64,000 nt of DNA from Xenophilus arseniciresistens (GCF_028023875.1 NZ_JAQIPB010000002.1:806001-870000); one strand, 5' to 3'. Shown: positions 42,119-52,711, counted from the first letter of the stretch. Translations and numbers: made by a program. Notes: generated by a model from the letters alone, not told the origin.

Positions 42119-44377
42119 GTGGCTCTTCTGAACAACCCGTCATCAACGCCGAACTCCTCGCCGGCCCCTTCCCCCGGGCCGGACCTCTCGCTGTGCGAGC
42201 AGGAGCCGATCCGCATCCCGGGCGCGATCCAGCCGCACGGCTGGCTGCTGGTGCTCGACGCGCAGACGCTGGCGGTGGTGGCCCGTGGCGCCAACTGGAG
42301 CCCCGCGCAGGCGCTGCAGGCGCAGCGCGAATTGCCGCTGGCGGCGCTGGCCGCGCTGACGCCCGACACCGCGCCGGTCATGGTCGGCGACATCGCGCTG
42401 GAGGCGCAAAGGCTCAGCGCCACCGCGCACCGCACGGCGCAGCACGTGATCGTCGAATTCGAGCCGGCGGCCCTGCGCGAGGCCGGCGAGGCCCCGATCT
42501 ATTCGCTGTCGCGCATCTTCCTGCCGCGGCTGCAGCAGGCGGCCGACGTGGCCGAGCTGGCCGCGCTGGCGGCCGAGGAAATGAAGCGGCTCACGGGCTT
42601 CGGGCGCTGCCTGGTCTACCGCTTCGACGAAGCCGGCCATGGCCAGGTGCTGGCCGAACAGATCGACGAGGGCTACGACAGCTACAGCGGCCATCACTTC
42701 CCGGCCTCGGACATCCCGCAGCAGGCGCGCGAGCTGTATGTGCTGAACCAGTTCCGGCTGATTCCCGATGCGCACTACACGCCGGTGCCGCTGGTGTGCG
42801 AGGCCGCGGGCCTGAAGCCCGAGGCCATCGACCTTTCGCAGGCGCAACTGCGCAGCGTCTCGCCCGTCCATCTGGAATACATGCGCCACATGGGCACGCG
42901 CGCGTCCATGTCGGTGTCCATCGTCATCGACGGCAGGCTCTGGGGCCTGATCTCGTGCCACGACCATGGCGCGCGCCACCTGCCGGGCGCGGTGCGCCGG
43001 GCCTGCGAGCACATGGGCCAGCTGCTGGCACTGCAGATCCAGGCCAAGGAAGCCAACCAGCGCGTGTCGGAGCGGCTGGAGCTGCGCAAGATCACGCTCG
43101 AGCTGGTGTCGCACCTGAGCGAGGGCGATGGCACGCTGGCCCGGCTGGTCCGGGAACCGGCGCCACTGCTGAAGCTGGCCCACGCCACCGGCGCCGCGGT
43201 GGTGCTGGACGACCAGGTGTGGACCACCGGCGAGGTGCCCGGGCATGACGACATCCAGGCGCTGGCGCAATGGATCTCGGGCCTGGGCCGCGAAATCTAC
43301 GACAGCCGCTCGGTGGCCCATGTGCATGCCCCGGGCGGCCCGGTGCGCGGGCCCGCGGGCGTGCTGGCCATTTCCATTTCGCAGGTGCACCGCCACCTGG
43401 TGATGTGGTTCCGGCCCGAGGTGGTGCAGACCGTGACCTGGGCCGGCGACCCGCGCAAGGCGCCGATGGCCACCGATGGCCGCATCCACCCGCGGCGCAG
43501 CTTTGCGAGCTGGGTCGAGCATGTGTCGGGCCAGAGCGAGCCCTGGACCGAATCGCAGCGCCTGGCCGTGGCCGAACTGCGGCAGGCGCTGATCGGCATC
43601 GTGCTGCGCCGGGCCGAGGAACTGGCCGCCGTGGCCAGTGAACTGGGCCGCGTGAACAAGGAGCTGGAGGCCTTCTCATACACCGTCTCGCATGACCTGC
43701 GCGCGCCGATGCGGCACATCGCCGGCTATGTGGACCTGGTGGTCGAGCTGGAAGGCAAGCGGCTGGGCGAGCGCTCCGCGCGCTACCTGGGGCATGTGAA
43801 GGACGCGGCCGCCTTCGCGGGCCAGCTAGTGGACGCCCTGCTCGACTTCTCCCGGCTGGGCCGCGCGGCGCTCAAGCGGCGGATGGTGAACACCGCCACG
43901 CTGGTCGAGGGGCTGGTGCAGGAACTGTCGCGGCTCGAAGGCGGTCGCAAGGTGGAATGGATCATCGCGCCCGACCTTCCGCAGCTCTACGCCGACCCGC
44001 TGCTGCTGCAGGTGGCGGTGCGCAACCTGATGGCCAATGCGCTGAAGTATTCGCGCGAGCGTGCCCAGGCCCACATCCGCATCGACGCCGTGCGCACCGA
44101 CTCGGGCGACGGCCTGCAGGTGCAGGACGACGGCGTGGGCTTTCAGATGAAGTATGTGGACAAGCTCTTCGGGGTCTTCCAGCGCCTGCACCAGGCCGAG
44201 GACTTCGAGGGCACGGGCATCGGCCTGGCCAATGTCAAGAGAATCGTGGAACGCCACGGCGGCAGCGTCTGGGCCCGCGGGCAGGTGAACGAGGGCGCGA
44301 GCTTCGGCTTCACCCTGCCGCGCGCCCCCGAGGACGGCGCGCAGCCGTCGGCCAATGGAGAAGAACAGGATGCTTAA
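42119..44377 (+). CDS. bphP: Bacteriophytochrome histidine kinase
   Basis: 752 residues: PAS (about 20-125), GAF (about 140-310), PHY (about 325-500), HisKA (VSHDLRAPMRHI, near 524) and HATPase (about 625-745). Cys26 in LSLCEQEPI is the N-terminal cysteine that binds biliverdin in bacteriophytochromes; the GAF domain carries the FPASDIP motif (about 193-199) and HLEYMRHMG. It should switch between red- and far-red-absorbing states and control its kinase. The GTG at 42119 is the only usable start. No heme oxygenase gene (bphO) is adjacent. Its end overlaps the response regulator gene by 8 bp. Confidence 0.95.
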   Translation: MALLNNPSSTPNSSPAPSPGPDLSLCEQEPIRIPGAIQPHGWLLVLDAQTLAVVARGANWSPAQALQAQRELPLAALAALTPDTAPVMVGDIALEAQRLSATAHRTAQHVIVEFEPAALREAGEAPIYSLSRIFLPRLQQAADVAELAALAAEEMKRLTGFGRCLVYRFDEAGHGQVLAEQIDEGYDSYSGHHFPASDIPQQARELYVLNQFRLIPDAHYTPVPLVCEAAGLKPEAIDLSQAQLRSVSPVHLEYMRHMGTRASMSVSIVIDGRLWGLISCHDHGARHLPGAVRRACEHMGQLLALQIQAKEANQRVSERLELRKITLELVSHLSEGDGTLARLVREPAPLLKLAHATGAAVVLDDQVWTTGEVPGHDDIQALAQWISGLGREIYDSRSVAHVHAPGGPVRGPAGVLAISISQVHRHLVMWFRPEVVQTVTWAGDPRKAPMATDGRIHPRRSFASWVEHVSGQSEPWTESQRLAVAELRQALIGIVLRRAEELAAVASELGRVNKELEAFSYTVSHDLRAPMRHIAGYVDLVVELEGKRLGERSARYLGHVKDAAAFAGQLVDALLDFSRLGRAALKRRMVNTATLVEGLVQELSRLEGGRKVEWIIAPDLPQLYADPLLLQVAVRNLMANALKYSRERAQAHIRIDAVRTDSGDGLQVQDDGVGFQMKYVDKLFGVFQRLHQAEDFEGTGIGLANVKRIVERHGGSVWARGQVNEGASFGFTLPRAPEDGAQPSANGEEQDA

Positions 44378-44825
44378 ACCGATCCTGCTGGTCGAAGACG
44401 ACAAGCGTGACCTTGAACTGACGCTGATCGCGCTGGAGCGCAGCCAGCTCGCCAATGATGTGGTGGTGCTGCGCGATGGCGCGCAGGCCCTGGACTACCT
44501 GCGCCGCGAAGGCGAGCACGGCCAGCGCGCCGAAGGCAACCCGGCCGTGATCCTGCTGGACCTGAAGCTGCCCAAGGTCAACGGCCTGGAAGTGCTGGAG
44601 GCCGTGCGCGCCAGCCCCAATCTGCGCAGCATCCCGGTGGTGATGCTCACCTCTTCCCAGGAAGAGGCCGACGTGCTGGCCAGCTACGAGCTGGGCGTCA
44701 ACGCCTACGTGGTCAAGCCGGTCGCCTTCGACCGCTTCGTGGCCGCCATTGCCGACCTGGGCGTGTTCTGGGCGGTGCTCAACGAGCCGCCGCCAGGCTC
44801 GCTGAAAGCCCGGCGCCATGAGTAA
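44370..44825 (+). CDS. CheY-like response regulator (phytochrome partner, Rcp1 type)
   Basis: 151-residue single receiver domain: acidic pair in VEDDKRD, phosphoacceptor Asp in LLDLKLPKVNG, Thr/Ser in MLTSS and Lys in VVKPV. The family matches Rcp1-like regulators encoded beside bacteriophytochromes. The ATG at 44370 has GGAG 9 nt upstream and is preferred to the ATG at 44355. It overlaps both its neighbours by 8 bp. With no output domain, it must act by protein contact or phosphotransfer. Confidence 0.94.
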   Translation: MLKPILLVEDDKRDLELTLIALERSQLANDVVVLRDGAQALDYLRREGEHGQRAEGNPAVILLDLKLPKVNGLEVLEAVRASPNLRSIPVVMLTSSQEEADVLASYELGVNAYVVKPVAFDRFVAAIADLGVFWAVLNEPPPGSLKARRHE

Positions 44826-47361
44826 CGGGCCGCCCGCGGCTGGCGCTGCCCAGCGGCCGCTGCGCGTGCTGCTGCTGGAGGACTCGCGCTTCGACGCCGA
44901 GCTGCTGGGCGAGGCGCTGCGCGAAGCTTATCCGCAGGCCGAGCTGCAGGTCGTGCGCCACGAAGAGGCCTTCCGCGCCGCGCTGGCCGCGACCACGCCG
45001 CTGGACGTGATCCTGTCGGACTACGAGATCCCGGGCTTCTCGGGCATGGCGGCGCTCGACGTGGCGCGGCTTGCGCAGCCGCGCACCCCCTTCATCTTCG
45101 TGTCGGGCGTGATCGGCGAGGACAACGCGGTGGAGCTGCTCAAGCGCGGCGCCACCGACTACGTGAGCAAGTCCCGCCTGGCGCGCCTGCCCGTGGTGCT
45201 GGCGCGCGCGCTGCGCGAAGCCGACGAAGCCACCGCGCGCCGCATGGCCGAAAGCGCCCTGCGCGTGGCCGACCAGGCCATGAACCGCGTGGAGGGCCGG
45301 CGCCTGGCGCTGATCGAGCTGAGCGACCGCATCCGCAACATCGACACGCCGCAGGCGCTGGCCTATGCGGCCTCCGAACTGCTGGGCCGCCATCTGGGCG
45401 TGGACCGCGCGGGCTACGGCATCGTCGACAAGCAGGCCGAAACCATCCGCATCGAACGCGACTGGTGCGCGCCCGGCGTGGATTCGCTGGCCGGGCTGCT
45501 GCACTTTCGCGACTACGGCTCCTACATCGAGCAGTTGCGCCGCGGCGAGACCGTGGCCATCGTGGACGCCACCACCGACGCGCGCGCACGCGACCAGGGC
45601 CAGGCGCTGCTGGCCATCGGCGCGCGTGCCGTGCTGAACATGCCGCTGACAGAAAAGGGCAACCTGGTCGGCCTGCTGTACCTGAACCATGGGCAGGCAC
45701 GCGCCTGGCCGCAGGCCGAGCTGGAGTTCGTGCGCGAGGCCGGCGAGCGCGTCCGCGTGGCCATCGCACGCATCGAGGCGCAGAACGAACTGGCCGCCTT
45801 CGCGGCCTCGCTCGAGCGCCTGGTGCAGGAGCGCACGCAGGAGCGCGACCGCACCTGGCAGTTGAGCCAGGACCTGCTGGGCGTGGCCAACGACAGCGGC
45901 TATTTCGAGAGCGTGAACCCCGCCTGGACCACGGTGCTGGGCTGGAGCCAGGAGCACATCTGCAACACGCCCTTCCGGCAGTTCGTCCACCCCGACGACC
46001 TGGCCGCGACCGAGCAGGAACTGCAGCGCCTGGCGCAGGGCGAGCGCACGGTGGACTTCGAGAACCGCTACCGGTGCCAGGACGGCAGCTACCGCTGGCT
46101 GTCCTGGACGGCGGTGCCCGACGGCGGGCGCCTGTACACGGCCGCGCGCGACGTGACGCGCCAGCGCGAACGCGAGGCCGAGCTGGAAGAAGCCAAGGAA
46201 CAGCTTCGCCAGAGCCAGAAGCTGGAGGCCGTGGGGCAGCTCACTGGCGGCCTGGCCCACGACTTCAACAACCTGCTGGCCGCGATCTCGGGCAGCCTGG
46301 AGCTGATGCGCCGGCGCAGCGAGCAGGGCCGGCTGACCAACATCGAGCAGTACATCAGCGTGGCCCAGGGCGCGGCCAAGCGCGCGGCCGCGCTGACCCA
46401 TCGGCTGCTGGCCTTCTCGCGCCGCCAGACGCTGGAGCCCAAGGCGCTCAACGTCAACCGGCTGGTGCAGGACATGGAAGAGCTGCTGCGCCGGACCATG
46501 GGCCCGGGGATCGAGATGCAGGTGGTTTCGGCCGTGGGCCTGTGGCCGGTGCATGTGGACCCGGGCCAGCTGGAGAACGCGCTGCTGAACCTGTGCATCA
46601 ACGCGCGCGACGCGATGCCCGACGGCGGCCGCCTGACCATCGAGACCGCCAACCGCTGGATCGACGAGCGCACCGGCCGCCAGCGCGAACTGGTGCCGGG
46701 CCAGTACGTCTCGCTCACGGTGAGCGACAACGGCGTGGGCATGACGCCCGAAGTGGCCCGGCGCGCCTTCGACCCCTTCTTCACCACCAAGCCGCTGGGC
46801 ATGGGCACGGGCCTGGGCCTGTCGATGATCTACGGCTTTGCCAAGCAGTCGGGCGGGCAGATCAAGATCTACTCGGAGCCGGGCCACGGCACCTCGGTGG
46901 GCATCTACCTGCCGCGCCACCTGGGGCCCGAGCAGCCCCAGGAACAGCGCCACTTCGAAAGCGCGCCGCCCCCGGCCCAGCAGGGCGAAACGGTGCTGGT
47001 GGTGGACGACGAAGAGGCCCTGCGCCTGCTGGTGCTGGAGGAGATGCGCGACCTGGGCTACGAGACGCTGGAGGCCGGCGATGGCGCCAGCGCGCTCAAG
47101 CTGCTCGAGTCACCGGCGCGGATCGACCTGCTGGTCTCTGACGTGGGCCTGCCCGGCGGCATGAACGGCCGCCAGCTCGCCGACGCGGCGCGCAGCCTGC
47201 GCCCGGGGTTGAACGTGCTGTTCATCACCGGCTATGCCGAAAACGCCGTGCTCAACCACGGCCACCTCGAAGCCGGCATGCATGTGATGACCAAGCCCTT
47301 CGAGATGGACGCGCTGGCGCGGCGGGTGCGGGAGCTGATGGAGCGGCGCAGCGGCGGCTGA
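44818..47361 (+). CDS. Large hybrid histidine kinase REC-GAF-PAS-HK-REC
   Basis: 847 residues: N-terminal receiver (about 17-130, Asp in ILSDYEIPG), GAF domain (about 170-310), coiled coil, PAS (about 350-455), HisKA with GGLAHDFNNLLAAI (His near 480), HATPase (about 590-700) and C-terminal receiver (about 722-840, Asp in LVSDVGLPG). It could take phosphate from the phytochrome or its regulator at the N-terminal receiver. Third gene of the phytochrome operon. No DNA-binding domain, so the final target is elsewhere. Confidence 0.93.
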   Translation: MSNGPPAAGAAQRPLRVLLLEDSRFDAELLGEALREAYPQAELQVVRHEEAFRAALAATTPLDVILSDYEIPGFSGMAALDVARLAQPRTPFIFVSGVIGEDNAVELLKRGATDYVSKSRLARLPVVLARALREADEATARRMAESALRVADQAMNRVEGRRLALIELSDRIRNIDTPQALAYAASELLGRHLGVDRAGYGIVDKQAETIRIERDWCAPGVDSLAGLLHFRDYGSYIEQLRRGETVAIVDATTDARARDQGQALLAIGARAVLNMPLTEKGNLVGLLYLNHGQARAWPQAELEFVREAGERVRVAIARIEAQNELAAFAASLERLVQERTQERDRTWQLSQDLLGVANDSGYFESVNPAWTTVLGWSQEHICNTPFRQFVHPDDLAATEQELQRLAQGERTVDFENRYRCQDGSYRWLSWTAVPDGGRLYTAARDVTRQREREAELEEAKEQLRQSQKLEAVGQLTGGLAHDFNNLLAAISGSLELMRRRSEQGRLTNIEQYISVAQGAAKRAAALTHRLLAFSRRQTLEPKALNVNRLVQDMEELLRRTMGPGIEMQVVSAVGLWPVHVDPGQLENALLNLCINARDAMPDGGRLTIETANRWIDERTGRQRELVPGQYVSLTVSDNGVGMTPEVARRAFDPFFTTKPLGMGTGLGLSMIYGFAKQSGGQIKIYSEPGHGTSVGIYLPRHLGPEQPQEQRHFESAPPPAQQGETVLVVDDEEALRLLVLEEMRDLGYETLEAGDGASALKLLESPARIDLLVSDVGLPGGMNGRQLADAARSLRPGLNVLFITGYAENAVLNHGHLEAGMHVMTKPFEMDALARRVRELMERRSGG

Positions 47362-47403
47362 AGCCGCGTCGCGCGTGGCCAGCCCGCCCCGGCACTCACG
47401 CAA

Positions 47404-48429
47404 TCACGCGCGCAGGTCCAGCGCCTGCCAGGCCTCGAACACCTCAAACTGCTTGCGCAGCCACGCCAGCGGCGCCGAACTCGTGCCCCAGTGGTGCAGC
47501 CGCCCCGCGGCTTCGCCGAAGTTCCAGAGCGAGCGCAGCTGGATGAACAGGGGCAGCGCCGCCAGATCCTGTTCGCTCACCCGGCCGCCGCCCGCGCGGT
47601 AGCCGGCCAGGTAATGCGTCCATCGCTCGCGCAGCGTGTCGTCGGCCTCGCGCAGGCCCTTGCGGAACAGGTAGGACCAGGGCAGCACGGCCAGGTCATA
47701 GGCCAGGAAGCCCGGCCCGGCATCGTCAAAATCGAAAAAGACCGCGCGTTGCCTGCCAGCCGCGTCCTGGCTCATGTGGTTGTTGAAGCCGTGCGTGTCG
47801 CCATGGCACAGCACCCGCGTGAGCGCCGGCTCGGCAGCAGCCAGCTCTGAAAGAAGGCGCTCGATCAGCGCCTGGCAGCTGTGCAGCAACTGGGCGTCGC
47901 GCTCCGGGTGCGTCTGCAGATAGGCCAGGGTTCTGAGCGCGAGATGCTCGCCGTCCAGCGTGTAGCGGCTGAGCGCGCCGGCATAGTCCTGCCCCGCCGC
48001 GTGGATGCAGGCCAGCATGCGGCCGGTCAGCTCGAACTCAGGCAACGCTTCGGGAATCGTGCCTTCTGCATGCTGGAAAAGCGCCAGCGCGCGCGGCCCC
48101 TCCGGGAACTGCAGCATGACGTGCGTGCGCCCGTCCGCGGCCGGCACCATCGCGGCCACACCGGCCCCGCGCGAGGCCAGGTGCGCCAGCAGGGCGGCCT
48201 CGAAATCGATGTTGAAATCGCCGCGCGGCCGAATCGAATACAGCCGCGCGACATGGAGGGCGCCGTCAACGCCGCGCAGCAGGTAGTTGTCGTTGAGCCC
48301 TCGGCGGATCAGGTGGCACTCCTCCACCTGCAGGCCATGGTGCTGCTGCACCCACCGCGCCACCGACGTGCTGGCCGCCGTGGTGTGGGTCACGAGCAGA
48401 TCGGGGTCGTGGGTGGGGGTCCGGGACAT
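47404..48429 (-). CDS. APH-family stress response kinase (SrkA-like)
   Basis: 341 residues of the aminoglycoside-phosphotransferase/choline kinase fold. The catalytic loop is CHGDTHGFNNH and the metal-binding segment is FFDFDDAGPG. Length and motifs resemble SrkA/YihE and homoserine-kinase-like proteins, which phosphorylate proteins or small molecules rather than antibiotics. Its own promoter region lies back to back with the groESL heat-shock promoter. Substrate unproven; antibiotic resistance is not supported. Confidence 0.83.
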   Translation of the reverse strand: MSRTPTHDPDLLVTHTTAASTSVARWVQQHHGLQVEECHLIRRGLNDNYLLRGVDGALHVARLYSIRPRGDFNIDFEAALLAHLASRGAGVAAMVPAADGRTHVMLQFPEGPRALALFQHAEGTIPEALPEFELTGRMLACIHAAGQDYAGALSRYTLDGEHLALRTLAYLQTHPERDAQLLHSCQALIERLLSELAAAEPALTRVLCHGDTHGFNNHMSQDAAGRQRAVFFDFDDAGPGFLAYDLAVLPWSYLFRKGLREADDTLRERWTHYLAGYRAGGGRVSEQDLAALPLFIQLRSLWNFGEAAGRLHHWGTSSAPLAWLRKQFEVFEAWQALDLRA

Positions 48430-48554
48430 GGCGGATTATGGGCGGGCGCCGAGACGGGCCGGGCTGCCGGCTCGCGGCATCCGGCAGCGCGCGGCCCGCC
48501 GCGGGTGCCGCCCGGGGCGTGCAAGGGCGCCTGCCCTTGCGGCACAGCACGCCC

Positions 48555-48582
48555 TTGAAACGTCATCAAATGCCACTATCAT
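48555..48582 (+). promoter_or_regulatory. groESL promoter
   Basis: TTGAAA (48555-48560) and TATCAT (48577-48582) are separated by 16 bp, a good sigma-70 promoter. The upstream CTTGAAA also fits the -35 of sigma-32 promoters, with a weak CCACTAT-type -10, so dual control is possible. The CIRCE operator begins at the end of the -10 box. Confidence 0.65.
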
Positions 48583-48608
48583 TAGCACTCGATGGCGCTG
48601 AGTGCTAA
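48582..48608. promoter_or_regulatory. CIRCE operator (HrcA binding site)
   Basis: Perfect inverted repeat TTAGCACTC-N9-GAGTGCTAA, the consensus HrcA-binding CIRCE element. It covers the expected transcription start of groESL, so HrcA would repress the operon until heat stress. Confidence 0.97.
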
Positions 48609-48696
48609 CAACTTCGGCGCGCGTCTTCGGAATGTGAGCGCGGGCTATCCGGCCGGCGTCCTCTTGTCCATATCTCAACCCATCCAGGAGATTCAA

Positions 48697-48987
48697 TTGA
48701 AACTTCGTCCTTTGGCCGATCGCGTGATCGTCAAGCGCATTGACAGCGAAACCAAGACCGCTTCGGGCATCGTCATCCCCGACGCCGCCGCCGAGAAGCC
48801 CGATCAGGGCGAAGTCCTGGCCGTGGGCCCGGGCAAGCGCAATGACAAGGGCGAACTGGCCGCTCTGACCGTGAAGGTCGGCGACCGCGTGCTGTTCGGC
48901 AAGTATTCGGGCCAGACCGTCAAGGTCGACGGCGACGAACTGCTGGTGATGAAGGAAGACGACCTGTTCGCAGTCGTCGAGAAGTAA
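48697..48987 (+). CDS. groES: Co-chaperonin GroES (TTG start)
   Basis: 96 residues, standard for GroES. The sequence has the mobile loop ([12 protein letters not shown]) and the [15 protein letters not shown] segment. The correct N-terminus KLRPLADRV is preceded by TTG, with AGGAG 6 nt upstream; no ATG or GTG is available there, so TTG is the start. An in-frame ATG upstream (48592) falls inside the CIRCE operator and is ruled out. GroES caps the GroEL chamber during folding. Followed by groEL after 49 bp. Confidence 0.97.
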   Translation: MKLRPLADRVIVKRIDSETKTASGIVIPDAAAEKPDQGEVLAVGPGKRNDKGELAALTVKVGDRVLFGKYSGQTVKVDGDELLVMKEDDLFAVVEK

Positions 48988-49030
48988 ATCCTTCTTTCCT
49001 TTCCACCTTTTCAAAGAATTTCGGAGTTAA

Positions 49031-50680
<1,650 letters not shown>

Positions 50681-50688
50681 TTGGCCCT

Positions 50689-50746
50689 TGTCCGAAGCGC
50701 CTCGCGGTGCTTCGGACAGCCCCGGCGGCGCACCACAAGCGCCGCC
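50689..50746 (+). other. Two hairpins downstream of groEL
   Basis: TGTCCGAAGC (50689-50698) pairs with GCTTCGGACA (50709-50718), and GGCGGCG (50724-50730) pairs with CGCCGCC (50740-50746). Neither has a T-tract, so they probably protect the groEL message 3' end rather than terminate it. Confidence 0.6.
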
Positions 50747-50749
50747 TCC

Positions 50750-50790
50750 AAACACAAAGGCCCGGTGCATTGCACCGGGCCTTTGTGTTT
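50750..50790 (+). terminator. groESL intrinsic terminator
   Basis: Perfect 20-bp arms (50750-50769 and 50771-50790) around a one-base centre; the core is GGCCCGGTGCA with its complement, ending CTTTGTGTTT. The near-symmetry means it could also work on the other strand. Confidence 0.8.
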
Positions 50791-51098
50791 GGGCTTGCCT
50801 GCAGAAGACTTGCTCACAGGCAGTCCGCATGCCTGACGCCACGCGGGGCCCGCCTCTCGCGCAAAGGCTGCGGCAGGACCCGTCGCCCGATGGTCGCCAT
50901 CAGCCCGCCATCAGCGCCACGCGCATGGCCCTCTTGAGTCCGCGCGACATCCAGCCCTTCATGGCGCGGGCGCGCCGCGCGGCACCACGCAATGCATCCA
51001 TCGGCGCCCATGAAAAATGGCCCCCACGCTCCCCCGCTTCGCGAGGTCCGCGGCCCCGCCCGGAGGGGGCTTTTCACCTTGGGGCGGCCCGGCAATGA
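50791..51098. other. Intergenic stretch without a gene
   Basis: About 300 bp between the groESL terminator and the tctA terminator. No open frame here shows coding character or a ribosome-binding site. The right part (51019-51090) is a GC-rich dispersed-type repeat listed separately. Confidence 0.6.
51019..51090. repeat. Comamonadaceae-type intergenic GC-rich repeat
   Basis: The element begins GGCCCCCACGCTCCCCCGCTTCGCG and later has CCGGAGGGGGC and CTTGGGGCGGCC (each shown here only in part). These phrases recur in intergenic regions of Acidovorax/Delftia-like genomes as I recall them. The start and end can fold on each other through GGCCCC/GGGGCC-like arms. Identification is by memory of the family, not by search. 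Confidence 0.5.
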
Positions 51099-51122
51099 AA
51101 AAAGCACCCGAAGGTGCTTTTT
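51099..51122 (-). terminator. Intrinsic terminator of tctBA
   Basis: AAAAAGCACC (51099-51108) pairs with GGTGCTTTTT (51113-51122) around a CGAA tetraloop. On the minus strand the stem is followed by a T-run, placed 62-85 bp after the tctA stop codon. Confidence 0.8.
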
Positions 51123-51183
51123 CTTGATTTCTTGAAGTCTGAAGCCGGCGCCCTTTGCGGGGCGCCGCTCGTCAGCAGGAGCA

Positions 51184-52695
51184 TCACTCCTCGACGAAGG
51201 CCTCTTCCCGTTTGGATTTCACCGCCGGCAGCAGCACGATCACGATCAGCAGCGCCGCGGCAATCAGCAGGCCCAGCGAGATGGGGCGCGTGACCAGCAC
51301 GCTCCAGTCCCCGCGCGAGAGCAGCAGCGCCCGTCGCAGGTTCTCCTCCATCATCGGCCCCAGGATGAAGCCCAGCAGTAGTGGCGCAGGTTCGCAGCCC
51401 AGCTTGATGAACACATAGCCCACCACGCCGAAGATGGCGACCATCCACACGTCCCAGGTGTTGTTGTTGGTGGAGTACACGCCGATCGCGCAGAACAGCA
51501 CGATGGCAGGGAACAGCCAGCGGTAGGGAATGGACAGCAGCTTGATCCACATGCCGATCAGCGGCATGTTCAGGATGATCAGCATCAGGTTGCCGATCCA
51601 CATCGAAGCGATCAGGCCCCAGAACAGCTCGGGGTTGCTGGTCATCACCTGCGGGCCGGGCTGGATGTTGTGGATGGTCATCGCGCCCACCATCAGCGCC
51701 ATCACCGGGTTGGGCGGAATGCCCAGCGTCAGCAGCGGGATGAAGGAGGTCTGCGCACCGGCGTTGTTGGCCGATTCGGGGCCGGCCACGCCGCGGATGT
51801 TGCCCTTGCCGAACGGCACTTCACCGGGCTTGAGCTTGAGCTTCTTCTCCATCGTGTAGGCGGCGAAGGAGGACAGCAGTGCGCCGCCGCCGGGCAGGAT
51901 GCCCAGCGTGGAGCCCAGCGCCGTGCCACGCAGCACGGCCGGCAGCATGCGCTTGAAGTCGTCCTTGGTGGGCCACAGGCCCTGCACCTTGGCGGTGAAG
52001 ATCTCACGCTCTTCCTCGGGCTTGGCCAGGTTGGCGATGATTTCGCCGTAACCGAACACGCCCATGGCGATGGCGATGAAGCCGATGCCGTCGGTCAGCT
52101 CGGGGATGTCAAAGCTGTAGCGGGCCACACCCGAGTTCACGTCGGTGCCCACCAGGCCCAGCAGCAGGCCCAGCACGATCATGCAGATGGCCTTGAGCAG
52201 TGAGCCCGAAGCCAGCACCACGGCGCCGATCAGGCCCAGGATCATCAGCGAGAAGTACTCGGCCGGGCCGAACTTGAAGGCCACCTCGGTCAGCGGCGGC
52301 GCGAAGGCCGCCAGGATCAGGGTGCCCACGCAGCCGGCGAAGAAGGAGCCCAGGCCGGCCGCTGCCAGCGCAGGTCCCGCTCGCCCGTTCTTGGCCATCT
52401 GGTGCCCGTCGATCACCGTCACGACGGAGGCCGACTCACCGGGCAGGTTGACCAGAATGGCCGTGGTGGAGCCGCCGTATTGCGAGCCGTAGTAGATGCC
52501 GGCCAGCATGATCAGCGCGGCCACGGGCGGCAGCGCGTAGGTGGCGGGCAGCAGCATGGCGATGGTGGCCACGGGGCCGATGCCAGGCAGCACGCCGATC
52601 AGCGTGCCCAGCAGGCAGCCGACGAATGCATAGATCAGGTTCTGGAACGTGAAGGCCGCTCCGAAACCGATCGAAAGGTTGTTGATCAGATCCAT
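51184..52695 (-). CDS. tctA: Tripartite tricarboxylate transporter large permease TctA
   Basis: 503-residue inner-membrane protein with about eleven or twelve hydrophobic segments. The TctA signature region appears as GVLPGIGPVATIAMLLP near the N-terminus and GILPGGGALLSSF in the middle, each with the Gly-Pro-Gly-rich turns of the family. It takes up a carboxylate with H+ or Na+ together with TctB and a periplasmic Bug/TctC receptor. It follows tctB after 16 bp; no receptor gene is adjacent. Confidence 0.95.
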   Translation of the reverse strand: MDLINNLSIGFGAAFTFQNLIYAFVGCLLGTLIGVLPGIGPVATIAMLLPATYALPPVAALIMLAGIYYGSQYGGSTTAILVNLPGESASVVTVIDGHQMAKNGRAGPALAAAGLGSFFAGCVGTLILAAFAPPLTEVAFKFGPAEYFSLMILGLIGAVVLASGSLLKAICMIVLGLLLGLVGTDVNSGVARYSFDIPELTDGIGFIAIAMGVFGYGEIIANLAKPEEEREIFTAKVQGLWPTKDDFKRMLPAVLRGTALGSTLGILPGGGALLSSFAAYTMEKKLKLKPGEVPFGKGNIRGVAGPESANNAGAQTSFIPLLTLGIPPNPVMALMVGAMTIHNIQPGPQVMTSNPELFWGLIASMWIGNLMLIILNMPLIGMWIKLLSIPYRWLFPAIVLFCAIGVYSTNNNTWDVWMVAIFGVVGYVFIKLGCEPAPLLLGFILGPMMEENLRRALLLSRGDWSVLVTRPISLGLLIAAALLIVIVLLPAVKSKREEAFVEE

Positions 52696-52711
52696 GATGT
52701 CTCTGCGCGCC

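Noticed and set aside
44779..46953. Long minus-strand open frame opposite the large hybrid kinase.
   Set aside because: Antisense shadow of a gene with intact receiver, GAF, PAS and kinase motifs; no ribosome-binding site or known domain.
47404..48429. Aminoglycoside resistance phosphotransferase.
   Set aside because: The fold is shared, but length and motifs fit SrkA/homoserine-kinase-like proteins and no resistance context is present.
48592..48696. N-terminal extension of groES from an ATG at 48592.
   Set aside because: It begins inside the CIRCE operator and precedes the conserved GroES start; TTG at 48697 with AGGAG fits the family.
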